DNA from: Prostheceraeus crozeri | Taxonomy: Eukaryota > Platyhelminthes > Polycladida > Euryleptidae | NCBI GenBank assembly: GCA_907163375.1 | Contig: CAJQUW010008706.1 | Coordinates: 248,001 to 312,000, forward strand | DNA: 64,000 nt | Direction of reading: 5' to 3' | Shown: in pieces, positions 47,248 to 55,981 of the stretch | How positions within the stretch are numbered: position 1 is the stretch's first letter | How the letters are laid out: each line of letters begins with the position of its first letter | Translations under genes and position numbers: made by a program | The notes under the pieces: model-generated | The model's database searches: none | What the model was told of the DNA's origin: nothing | The model's input: the letters and a program-made list of their open reading frames with translations, nothing else

Positions 47248-47392
47248 CCGAGAACGAACCATCGGCTCTCTTAAGGGCCACCATGGGGCAAGACATGATA
47301 GAACCTCCTCGCGGTTTGCCCTGGGCAGTCTTCGGACTGGCGAATACTATCATTAAGTTGAATCTGCTATCAGTCAACTTGAACGTTGCAAA
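47248..47392 (+). promoter_or_regulatory. Cassette 3: histone-like 3'-end stem-loop block
   Basis: This is the third copy, with stem-loop at 47264-47279, purine-rich stretch, TTCG hairpin and AAGTTGA/TCAACTT stem. It shares the terminal TTGAACGTTGC with cassette 1. It starts ~15 bases after the 84-aa gene. Confidence 0.7.
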
Positions 47393-47399
47393 TGAAGTT

Positions 47400-47614
47400 C
47401 GGTGTAATACTTCCTTTCGACGGGCGTTCCTGTAAAGGGCGGCGGTGAAACCCGTAGCTATGTATACCGCAAGGGACATTCGGCAATGGTCAATCTTGTT
47501 TAACCTCTCTGCGTCATGTTTGCAAGTGATTGCCTCTGTCTCAACGTAGTATGCATTCGCGCCAGGGCGACATTTAGCCAACTGTCGAAGGTTGCCTAAA
47601 ACTTTCCATTGCAT
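47400..47614 (-). CDS. Possible minus-strand accessory open frame
   Basis: The frame starting at 47614 reads MQWKVLGNLRQLAKCRPG and then a Cys/His-containing segment (AITCKHDAERLNKIDH). Only the first ~70 codons are outside cassette 3; the remainder to 47210 is merely the antisense of the cassette. There is no recognised domain. It could be one exon of a minus-strand gene together with the segment at 47694-47833. Confidence 0.25.
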
Positions 47615-47693
47615 ACGTTATGAGAACCATGAGTTCTACCTGTCTCTATCAATGAGACGAATTGATGAATGGAATGAAATGGGAGGACACTCA

Positions 47694-47833
47694 CGTGCCA
47701 CACGCAACATAACACACTTCTCTCTTCCGTAGTCTAACAAGCTCTTTACACATGGATCGCAGTCGATTGCTATCCCTGTATCAGAAGTGTAAGCTATCTT
47801 AATTTTATTTGACACTATTTCATCTATCATCAT
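47694..47833 (-). CDS. Possible exon of a minus-strand accessory gene
   Basis: The frame includes TSDTGIAIDCDPCVKSLLDY and reaches a GTGAGT donor-like site near 47690-47695. The central word GCAGTCGATTGCTATCCCTG occurs three times in the region (46867, 47760, 47966), and the segment is partly duplicated at 47932-48134, where the frame is broken. Function unknown. Confidence 0.3.
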
Positions 47834-48134
47834 CGTCCATATGAAATGTTTTAAGATTTACAAGTTAGACTAAGCGTGCTACTATTTCCAAATGAAAAAG
47901 TATACATGGTTAAATCATCCACTTAAGCCCATCCGTAGTCTAACAGGCTCTTTACACATGGATCGCAGTCGATTGCTATCCCTGTATCAGAAGTGTAAGC
48001 TATCTTAATTTATTTGACACTATTTCATCTACCATCATCGCCCATATGAAATGTTTTAAGATTTACAAGTTAGACTAAGCGTGCTACTATTTCCAAATGA
48101 AAATGTATACATGGTTAAATCATCCACTGAAGCC
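47726..48134. repeat. 206-bp direct tandem duplication
   Basis: The unit starting TCCGTAGTCTAACA at 47726 is repeated from 47932 with about 96 percent visual identity, through to ACATGGTTAAATCATCCACT. The first copy carries the possible exon at 47694-47833; the second has lost part of it. Confidence 0.9.
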
Positions 48135-48167
48135 CCATTCAGTAAGATAATACGAAATAAAAATTTA

Positions 48168-48563
48168 TTATGGCATGTATTTCAAAAGGTCTTCATCGTC
48201 AATATCGTCCCAGAGTCTGGCTTCACATAGATAACAAAAACAGTTCAGTTGCTTTAATCGTTCTTCCACTGCGAGCCTCACTTTATCAATATACTCCCAC
48301 TCCTCCATAGTTCGTGGCTGGGAGTTAGGGTTGTACCACTCCCATAATTGGTGGAGGAATTTCGTGCTGGTGATCTCCATCACATCGTCAGTATCGTACT
48401 GGAGATACTTCCACCTCACGCCTGTTAAGTCGGGACACTCCTTCTCACATACACTCTCTTCGTTGTCCGCTGGTAATAACACCTTCTCTACCTTCGTTGG
48501 AGCGTTTGGTGTTGAGGATGGAGAAGAGAATTTTGTGTTTGGTGTTGTCGGAGGGCTTGTCAT
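48168..48563 (-). CDS. Accessory protein, 131 aa, unknown
   Basis: The ATG at 48563 opens a frame with a Thr/Pro/Ser-rich N-terminus (SPPTTPNTKFSSPSSTPN), then a compact part rich in Trp, Tyr and acidic residues (LHQLWEWYNPNSQPRTMEEW), and a C-terminal CxxC (CFCYLCEARLWDDIDDEDLL). The stop codon overlaps an AATAAA polyadenylation signal, as in other genes of this element. A TATATA word lies about 100 bases upstream on the minus strand (48659-48669). No domain is recognised; a late or regulatory accessory gene is possible. Confidence 0.6.
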   Translation of the reverse strand: MTSPPTTPNTKFSSPSSTPNAPTKVEKVLLPADNEESVCEKECPDLTGVRWKYLQYDTDDVMEITSTKFLHQLWEWYNPNSQPRTMEEWEYIDKVRLAVEERLKQLNCFCYLCEARLWDDIDDEDLLKYMP

Positions 48564-48658
48564 GTTGACTGTGAATAATAACTTTGAAATGTTTTCTAAT
48601 TCTTAAGTATCAACAAGCAACCAATCAGAATGAACATCCAATGAATGATGAATATGAA

Positions 48659-48669
48659 AGTATATATGT
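48659..48669. promoter_or_regulatory. Palindromic TATA word between divergent genes
   Basis: AGTATATATGT lies between the minus-strand 131-aa gene (ATG 48563) and the plus-strand polymerase gene (first ATG 48841). It can serve either strand. Three imperfect repeats of TTTGAGACGTA or TTTGAGGCGTA follow at 48700-48800. Confidence 0.45.
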
Positions 48670-48840
48670 AAAGTGACATTCGTGTCATTTCACTCTGTCT
48701 TTGAGACGCATAAGTGAACTGTTGTCTAGCGAATTCTGTTATTATTTGAGGCGTACAAGTGAATTCCAAATTTGAGACGTATTATTTGAGTGAAGTCTCT
48801 ATCTTGTTGAAGTATCAAGCTTAAACATAATTTCGTTGAA

Positions 48841-49335
48841 ATGGTAAGTTGAAAATTTCTTCACTCATCTCCCTCAAACGTGTGGCTAATAGCATCTTCC
48901 TCAATTTCAGGCATCAACTTCATCACCAACACCCTCCCTTCTCGAGGAAAGTTTAGAGTTGTTGAGTCAAGGTAGGTTGTAACAATACACTGAGACTTGA
49001 ACAGAGATGAAAGAATGATTTCTCTTTCAGGTGATGTGAGTTCCAGCTCAGGACTCTCGCGGCAAGGCAACGAGTGGGAATGTGCCGACTGCGGACATAT
49101 GTTTACAAGGAAGCACAGTCTCCTTCGACACATCAAACAACGTGTGTGTCAACGCAAAGCGGTGTCAATCTCCGGAGGTGAAGTTGATTCTGACGATGAC
49201 ATCTCCTTTCCTTGCGATTTGTGCCCTCTTTCTTTTGATAGTCACTTTCAGCGATCTTCGCACAGACTTCAACACACGCATGCAAATGATCACTACACCA
49301 ACGGTACCTCTACCATCTCCCTCATTAATGTTTAA
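48841..49335 (+). CDS. Zinc-finger 5' exons of the polymerase gene
   Basis: The open segments are joined by two small GT-AG introns. The ATG at 48841-48843 is followed at once by GTAAGT (intron 48844-48910). The second exon is 48911-48971, then intron 48972-49030 (GTAGGT to TTTCAG), then an exon encoding two C2H2-type fingers (WECADCGHMFTRKHSLLRH and FPCDLCPLSF with HRLQHTH). A third candidate intron, 49304-49348 (45 nt, GTACCT to TTTAG), would remove the stop at 49333-49335 and keep the frame open into the segment at 49363. Polinton polymerases often carry N-terminal zinc fingers, so this is probably the 5' end of the polymerase gene; a separate DNA-binding protein is the alternative. Confidence 0.6.
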
Positions 49336-49362
49336 CATAATAATTTAGTACGCGACTACTGC

Positions 49363-49584
49363 ATGGAGTCCAATACTCAAATAGTAGATTTTCCTGAGTG
49401 GCTCCTTCAAAATTCAAACATTATCGAAGCGCTCTTCAACAATTTAGACAATTTTAGAATGAAGGCGCTCATCTACCTTAAACTAAAATATATTAAGATA
49501 GATTTTCAAACGGGTCAAGTGACGGAGAGAATACAGTTTCATGTTCCTTCCTCTTCCGAAGTTGTAGACTGCGAGTCTTGCTAA
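49363..49584 (+). CDS. N-terminal domain segment of the DNA polymerase, before a frame offset
   Basis: The 73-codon frame (MESNTQIVDFPEWLLQNSN, later LKLKYIKIDFQTGQVTERIQ) is similar in order and spacing to the first half of the stand-alone protein at 62832-63242 and to the N-terminal domain of other Polinton polymerases. It ends in a TAA at 49582, while the rest of the same domain continues in the overlapping frame that starts at 49578. A one-base frame offset therefore lies near 49570-49582. No canonical slippery heptamer is visible, so a mutation or sequence error is more likely than programmed shifting. Confidence 0.6.
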   Translation: MESNTQIVDFPEWLLQNSNIIEALFNNLDNFRMKALIYLKLKYIKIDFQTGQVTERIQFHVPSSSEVVDCESC

Positions 49585-52500
49585 ATTTTCACATTCAATG
49601 TTTAAAATCAAATGTAGATAAATTCAATCAACGCGACAGCGCTCTCATTTTTGATGGTGTGGACTCAGCCATATTCAAAATTTCACTATTAGAAAGTCAT
49701 GCAGCTCGAGGTACATTTAAACTACCAAAAACGTTGTATAATAAGAAAGCTGTCATCAATGTCGATTGTAAATCACAGTGTTTCAAATATGCAGTCCTAT
49801 CCATCCTTCACTATAATGATATCAACGCGAATCGAAATCATACCTATAGCTATAGACAGTGGGAGGATGAACTAGACTTTGAAGGTTGTGATAGTAACAA
49901 CATGAAAATCAAAGATGTAGAAACGTTCGAAAAACATAATAAGATTAAAATTGTCGTTCACGTGTGGGAGAAGGGGTTGAAGGGTGCCCGCTATAATTCA
50001 CGTTCAACTTGTTATGAACGTGTAGTCAACCTCTTATTAGTAAAACAAGATGATAGCGAGGAATGGCACTACTGTGGTATTCCCAAAATCTCTCGCTTGT
50101 ACACTCACTTGGGGCACTCTAAAAGAGGTGAACATTTTGTATGCGACCGCTGCATCCGCTCCTTTTGGAGTAAAGATAAATTTGAAACTCACTATGAATG
50201 GTGCAAGCGAGGTAAATTACAAATGGAACGCATGCCCAAAGATAAAATATTTTCACATAGGGATAATGGTGACCAATTAAGTCCCCTGCGTGTCATTTAC
50301 GCAGACATAGAATGCTACATTGATGATATCATGCACAAGCCAGCAGCCATATCCTGCTATGAAGTATGGCATGACCACTTTAGGAATAGACAAAACAAAA
50401 TGCATACTTGGCAAGGTGAAGATTGCATTTCAAAATTTCTAGAATTTCTCGATAAAGCTGCTAAATTTCAACAATCATATGATTCCCAATTGCAGTGTAG
50501 GTCACTACATATGTCAGATGAAGACAAACAAAAATTTGAAAGTTGCACATCCTGTCCTAAATGTCATAAAACGTTTGATGACGATAAAATTAAGAAAGTG
50601 CGTGATCATGATCACATCACTGGTAAATTTAGAAACGCACTCTGCTCCAAATGTAACTTTTCACTTAGGTTGAGACATCGTACACTACCCGTCATTTTTC
50701 ATAACTTTAAGGGCTATGACAGTCATATGCTCATAAAAGGAGGGTTGAGCCAGATGAAATCGTGGCAGTTTAATGTTATAGCACAAACGAGAGAAAAATT
50801 CATGGCAATGACAGCAAAAGTACCAGTAGATAAAACGAAAGAAAATAAGACAGTCTTCTTCGAAATAAAATTTTTAGATTCATTTCAATTCATGTCAGCG
50901 TCACTAGCTTCTCTCGTTCGAAATCTCAAGTTTCTTCCCCATAGTCAAACTTTGAAGAAACACTATCCAAACTTAACGGATGAAATAATCACTCGCAAAG
51001 GAGTCTTTCCTTATGCGTATTTTAGCTCAATGTCTAAACTAAATGAAACAAACCTTCCTTCCATTGACAAATTCCAAAACGATTTGACGGGTGAAGATTG
51101 TCCAGTAGAGGACTATGAACATGCTCAAGAGGCATGGTTAAAATTTGAATGTAAAACGTTTGGCGATTATATGATCGCTTACTTAGAATTAGATGTCATT
51201 TTGCTGGCTGATGTCTTTCAGGAATTTCGACAAGTGGCATTAGAAGAAGACAAATTAGATCCTGTCCACTTTGTCAGTCTACCAGCCATGTCCTTTAAAT
51301 CAGCCTTTAAAATGACTGGTGAGACCATTCATCTCTTACAAGACCCGGAGATGTATAATATATTTGAGCGCGGAATACGCGGTGGTCTCACATTTGTAAA
51401 TAAACATCATATAAAATCTGAAACAGTAGGTGATGATCATATCCACCTAAAGTACTATGACCAAAATAATTTATATGGCAGTTCACTGTCTAAACCACTA
51501 CCTCATTCCGAGTTTAGTTGGTTAAATCAAGATGAGCTTGAGTATTACTCCAACCCTTCAAACATACTGAAGATTCCAGATGAAGGTGATTGGGGATATT
51601 ATTTTGAAGTGGATTTGATTTATCCAAATAGCATTAAAAATAAAACTGCTGATTTCCCACTCGCACCTGAATCTGGTGAAGTGACTGAAGATATGTTTTC
51701 ACCATTCATGTCACAATTTCATAATAAATTAACAGAGTGTGGACAGCCAAGGTACAAACCATGCCGCAAACTTTTACTCACCCAATATGATAAGAAAAAT
51801 TATCTCGTACACTTCTGCATACTAAAATTCTATTTAGAAATGGGCATGCTTCTAAAGTCAGTTCACCGCATTATCAAATTTAGACAGAAAGCCTTCCTCA
51901 AACCCTACATAGATAGTAACAGTCAAAAACGTGCACTCGCCCAAAATAATTTTGAAAAGGATTTTTATAAATATAAGAATAACAGTCTTTTCGGAAAGAC
52001 CATGGAGGATGTTAGAAAACGTATGAACTACAAACTAGTCGTTGATGAACAAAAATATCACAAATTGACCTCATCACCTCTTTACATTGATAGAGACATC
52101 ATCGATGAGGATCTTGTAGGTGTTAAAATGATAAAATCAGAAGTTGAGTTGTGCAAATCCATCTATATTGGGCAAGCCGTTTTAGATTATTCCAAGCTTG
52201 AAATGTATCAACTCTTTTACAAAATATTAAAACCATGCCCTCTTGTAAAAGAGGTTCGCTTGCTGGGTGGTGATACAGATAGTTTCTTTTTAGGAATTAC
52301 CACTCAAAAAGATTTAAATTTTAATGAAGTAGGCAAGTCATTAGAAAAATATTTCGACACATCTAACTACAATCCCACTCATCCACTCTATTCCATACAG
52401 AATAAAGCCAAACTTGGTTGTTTTAAGGATGAAACAGCAGGAAAGGAAATAGATGAAATGATTCTCCTCCGTCCTAAAATGTATTCCATGAAATTAAAAG

Positions 52501-52808
52501 AATGTGCAGATAGTATTAAGCGTGCTAAAGGTATATCAAAATCCATTGTTCATAAAATGAAACATCGCTCCTATAAGAAGGCCTATAAAAATAAAAATAT
52601 AACGTTTGTCAATATGACAATCTTAAAATCTCAAGTTCATACTGTGAAAACGTACACCTTCAAGAAACGAGCACTTTCAGCATGGGAGGATAAGAGGTGT
52701 TGGATAGGACATAACACATCTCTTCCACATGGACATCCTGACACAAACATACCACCACCCAAAAGAATAAAACTCACGGTACCACATTCAGGAGATGTAT
52801 TGACATAA
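49578..52808 (+). CDS. Protein-primed type B DNA polymerase (Polinton PolB)
   Basis: This 1076-codon frame replicates the element's linear DNA by protein priming. In order: the end of an N-terminal domain, a conserved block with Cys68 and His164, a CCHC zinc site (C189, C192, H205, C209), the exonuclease motif I YADIECYID (D243, E245), an HNH/endonuclease-VII-like insert with CPKC and RDHDHITGKF (343-348), Exo II FHNFKGYDSH (D381), Exo III YLELDVILLADVF (D539, D545), polymerase motif A YYDQNNLYGSS (D628), motif B KNNSLFGKTMED (800 onward) and motif C GGDTDSFF (D899, D901). All catalytic aspartates are present. The frame opens without an ATG because it continues the preceding segment. An AATAAA lies at 52967-52972. 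Confidence 0.93.
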   Translation: MLNFHIQCLKSNVDKFNQRDSALIFDGVDSAIFKISLLESHAARGTFKLPKTLYNKKAVINVDCKSQCFKYAVLSILHYNDINANRNHTYSYRQWEDELDFEGCDSNNMKIKDVETFEKHNKIKIVVHVWEKGLKGARYNSRSTCYERVVNLLLVKQDDSEEWHYCGIPKISRLYTHLGHSKRGEHFVCDRCIRSFWSKDKFETHYEWCKRGKLQMERMPKDKIFSHRDNGDQLSPLRVIYADIECYIDDIMHKPAAISCYEVWHDHFRNRQNKMHTWQGEDCISKFLEFLDKAAKFQQSYDSQLQCRSLHMSDEDKQKFESCTSCPKCHKTFDDDKIKKVRDHDHITGKFRNALCSKCNFSLRLRHRTLPVIFHNFKGYDSHMLIKGGLSQMKSWQFNVIAQTREKFMAMTAKVPVDKTKENKTVFFEIKFLDSFQFMSASLASLVRNLKFLPHSQTLKKHYPNLTDEIITRKGVFPYAYFSSMSKLNETNLPSIDKFQNDLTGEDCPVEDYEHAQEAWLKFECKTFGDYMIAYLELDVILLADVFQEFRQVALEEDKLDPVHFVSLPAMSFKSAFKMTGETIHLLQDPEMYNIFERGIRGGLTFVNKHHIKSETVGDDHIHLKYYDQNNLYGSSLSKPLPHSEFSWLNQDELEYYSNPSNILKIPDEGDWGYYFEVDLIYPNSIKNKTADFPLAPESGEVTEDMFSPFMSQFHNKLTECGQPRYKPCRKLLLTQYDKKNYLVHFCILKFYLEMGMLLKSVHRIIKFRQKAFLKPYIDSNSQKRALAQNNFEKDFYKYKNNSLFGKTMEDVRKRMNYKLVVDEQKYHKLTSSPLYIDRDIIDEDLVGVKMIKSEVELCKSIYIGQAVLDYSKLEMYQLFYKILKPCPLVKEVRLLGGDTDSFFLGITTQKDLNFNEVGKSLEKYFDTSNYNPTHPLYSIQNKAKLGCFKDETAGKEIDEMILLRPKMYSMKLKECADSIKRAKGISKSIVHKMKHRSYKKAYKNKNITFVNMTILKSQVHTVKTYTFKKRALSAWEDKRCWIGHNTSLPHGHPDTNIPPPKRIKLTVPHSGDVLT

Positions 52809-52955
52809 TCATCTTTAACTCAGTATTTTGATGTTGCTTTTTGTAGATATACATGGTTGTTTTATGTATCGCATGAGATCGTTTCTTCCTTGTGAATATA
52901 TGCCTACAGTTAGCTCATTCCCCCTATATCTGTGAAAAGACTTTTTCATATACAT

Positions 52956-52975
52956 ATTTTTATTTCAATAAACAT
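52956..52975. terminator. Overlapping convergent polyadenylation signals
   Basis: AATAAA on the plus strand (52967-52972) serves the polymerase gene, and AATAAA on the minus strand (TTTATT at 52959-52964) serves the structural gene ending at 52988. They are three bases apart, so the two convergent transcription units share one short 3' region. Confidence 0.75.
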
Positions 52976-52987
52976 ATCACAATGACT

Positions 52988-54509
52988 TCACTTTGTTTTC
53001 CGAAACACTAAAGTTACGAGGGATTTAGTATCTTTCACCTGGATGCACTCTTGTAAACCATTGGTAATTTTGATAGCAATAGAGGGTATAGTTTGTTTGA
53101 CGACGGGATGATAGAAAATAGATTCAAACATCTTCTCGACTATTCCATATGAAGCGTCTTTATCATGAATGAAATCACGTAAAATGTATTCTTTTTTCTC
53201 ACCAACAGAAATAGGTAGAATCAAATCACTTTGAATGTAAAGGTGCTGTTCATGTTTATCAAGTGTCATTGGTGTTTCTATACCAATCGTATGCGCAGCA
53301 GCAAACACTGTTTGTAGCATTGTAAAACCAAAGAGTTTTTTTCAAATTTTTACTCAATTGACATTGAATGTCATCACCCAGTCTCAGAACAACGCGTTGA
53401 TTTTCAATTGAAAACGAAATGTGGTGTGTCTTTACATCATATTTACTTTTCATCACATGCTTCAACTTCTGTTGTATATAAGGATTTACTACATGAATGA
53501 AGCTTTCAACTGTATGATATAGACGCGGCATTATATTGATAGCAACTTTAGATTCTTCATAAGACTGGTAAATTTTCTTGATGCGATCGCCATAGATGTC
53601 CACCCACCATTCATCATTAACTGAATCAGCTTTAGTGTGATATTCATGAGAAGCATACACCACACCGCTTCCAATAATAGGTGTATAATGTCTTACAAAA
53701 TGACGCAAGGTTGGAGAGAAATAAACTGTAAGTTTGTCATTATATTTCTGAATAACCAACTTATTTTTGTTCGCCATAATTTTCTCTCCATACTTCTTAC
53801 CCACAGTCTCATTCCATCGTTTTACTAACTCAATAAGTGATAAAGGTTGAACACCACGCTTTTTCAAAATGATGCGTTCTTCGCATTCTACAACATCTTC
53901 ATCAAATATTTTAAATCTATAATGAAATTTGTTGATTCGATTTGAATAAACTTTTTTAACATTTGCAGTAGCAATTGATGTTAGATGTAGTCCATGACCA
54001 AAACCAAGATGTGGATAGAATTCATTATCCAACCTCAGCGTAAGACCTTTAGTAAAAGAATGAAAGCGGAGGAACTGTCTCCCACTCCAATGATGGATAG
54101 TAAATTCATAAGCTTTCTGATTTTTATTCTTCATGATGGAAGTATTACCACTGTTGAATGCCTTAATAATTTTCTCATTCCCAAATGGTTCATAAGAATC
54201 TGATTTTATCTGAATCCATTCATAGTTCCACTTTCCATCTGATGTTAAATTGTATGGGAACTGAAATGCATTATTCATCGTTATTCCATCATGGGTGCGA
54301 GGAGTCAATATCATTTCTTCCAAATCATTCACATTCTGAATATTGCTATCATAGCAAATACTAGAAACGCCAACCTCCCATTCACCTTCTAAATGCAGTG
54401 GCCGATTTAATTCTACTCGATAGTCTGATGGTTTATTTTTGGGAAATTTATTCATAGAAGCATTACTGGGCAAGTAGATTAGAAACGAGTCCTTATTTTC
54501 ACTTTCCAT
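52988..54509 (-). CDS. Conserved Polinton virion-type protein A (paralogue of B)
   Basis: The likely start is the ATG at 54509 (MESENKDSFLIYLPSNASM). The N-terminus carries the conserved Polinton block LPSNASMNKFPKNKPSDY followed by LHLEGEWEVGVSSICY. A run of seven A near 53336-53342 coincides with a one-base frame offset: the frame from 54509 stops at 53259, while the C-terminal part continues in another frame from about 53320 to 52988 (HLYIQSDLILPISVGEKKEY). The gene directly upstream (54549-55946) has the same domain order, so these are tandem paralogues. The family is widespread in invertebrate Polintons. A minor capsid, penton or fibre role is plausible but unproven. Confidence 0.75.
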
Positions 54510-54548
54510 ATTATTCACATTGGAAAAATATATTAGCATACGTTTGCA

Positions 54549-55946
54549 TTAACTCTTCATTCGGAAATGGAGTGTGATACTTGTCACAGCATCTTCATGA
54601 AAAGGAATCAACGCACCAGCATCGTCATAAATGGCAATATCAATTTGTGGGATGTAGTTTGATTTCAGCTTTGTATAATGCATTTTCTTGAAAGTATGCT
54701 CAGATAAAATACTGCAGCTTTTTGGCTGGTATGGTATCATTGCTAGCAATGGAGCTTCAACATCTCCCACACGTACATCTTCACCAATATTGGAATATAT
54801 CTGAAAATAGTTAATACGACGCGATAGCGACATGTCTGCGCTAGCTTTGGTTACAGTACCACTTTTAAAGATATTTTGATCAAAACCCAAAATGTCCATT
54901 AGAGTTTTATCCATAATTAGTTCAATACCTTTTCCACTTATAGTGAGAGACAAAGTACCTTCTTTTTCAGAAAATGAAATATGTTGCTCATTAATCACTT
55001 CATTTAAATAATCTACAACCAATTTCACCGAAGTAATAATGCGAGGCATCAACACTCTTGTTTCATGTAAGATAACACCTAAAGGCTGTACACACTTTCT
55101 GTATAAAGATACGGTCCATTCTGTATCAAATTGATTTGACCTTTCACATGGTAAATGTTGCATATCAGATTTTCCATGAACAGCTGCAGAACGATGTCGT
55201 AAGAACTGATGAAAATCTTTTGAACAAACTAATACTAGATCATCATCATTTAATTTGCTTATTGCAATATGATTAGATGATTTAATATAAGTCAATGTTG
55301 CCACTTGTTTGCCATCAACTCGAAGGAGATAATTAAATTTCTTCAATAATGTTTCAGGAGTCATGTTTGTCTTTCTTGGCTTAATCACAATCTTCTTCAC
55401 CAACGTCTTCTCATTTCTTGGAATAAGATCTACATAATAAGCTTCCTCTCGATATATTAACTGTTTATGACCACTTATGTGGTAATTAACGTTAAAATTA
55501 TCATAGCTTGTTAAGGCGCTAGCGAGGTAACCTAAATCATTTCTTAAACTTGGACTTAAACCAACAATCCAATCTTTCTCAACTATATGATGTACATAAT
55601 TGTAATCATCATTGTGCGGAGTAAATTGGACAATATGTTTACTCGCTTTATTCAAGAAATCATATATAAACTTTTTACATGATAAGAGATCTTTCTTTGG
55701 CCACTGTGGAATGTATACTCGGCACCCCTTTTCACATTGATAAGCAGCTGTACGCCTCATATTAATAGTCATCACCTCATGATCAAAAGTATAGACACAG
55801 TTGCTATAAACAAGTTGAGTGACACCCACTTCCCAATTTCCATTTAGCTGTTGTGCATGATCAATGGGAGTAGAAAAGAGTGCGGCTCGATTACTAGTAA
55901 ATCTCTTTGTAGCCGCATTGCTAAGCAAAATATGATAAAACGACAT
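54549..55946 (-). CDS. Conserved Polinton virion-type protein B (paralogue of A)
   Basis: The chosen start is the ATG at 55946 (MSFYHILLSNAATKRFTSNR); an ATG at 55967 is the alternative, and a TATAAAA word sits directly before 55946. The product of ~465 aa shares with protein A an N-terminal block ending NGNWEVGVTQLVY, a central region, and a C-terminal part with RRINYFQIYSNIGEDVRVGD and a terminal beta-rich stretch. It is intact, unlike A. The gap to A is about 40 bases. The divergent plus-strand gene starts at 55982, only 36 bases away. Confidence 0.8.
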   Translation of the reverse strand: MSFYHILLSNAATKRFTSNRAALFSTPIDHAQQLNGNWEVGVTQLVYSNCVYTFDHEVMTINMRRTAAYQCEKGCRVYIPQWPKKDLLSCKKFIYDFLNKASKHIVQFTPHNDDYNYVHHIVEKDWIVGLSPSLRNDLGYLASALTSYDNFNVNYHISGHKQLIYREEAYYVDLIPRNEKTLVKKIVIKPRKTNMTPETLLKKFNYLLRVDGKQVATLTYIKSSNHIAISKLNDDDLVLVCSKDFHQFLRHRSAAVHGKSDMQHLPCERSNQFDTEWTVSLYRKCVQPLGVILHETRVLMPRIITSVKLVVDYLNEVINEQHISFSEKEGTLSLTISGKGIELIMDKTLMDILGFDQNIFKSGTVTKASADMSLSRRINYFQIYSNIGEDVRVGDVEAPLLAMIPYQPKSCSILSEHTFKKMHYTKLKSNYIPQIDIAIYDDAGALIPFHEDAVTSITLHFRMKS

Positions 55947-55981
55947 TTTTATATTGCTGATCTGCAACTTTGCATAACATC

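Noticed and set aside
46246-47392. Cassettes considered as tRNA genes, riboswitches or bacterial-type terminators
   Set aside because: No tRNA cloverleaf or A/B boxes are visible, there is no U-tract after the stems, and the setting is animal nuclear DNA. The histone-type 3' end fits better.
47210-47400. C-terminal half of the minus-strand frame starting at 47614
   Set aside because: This part is just the antisense of cassette 3; the same text appears in a minus frame over cassette 2.
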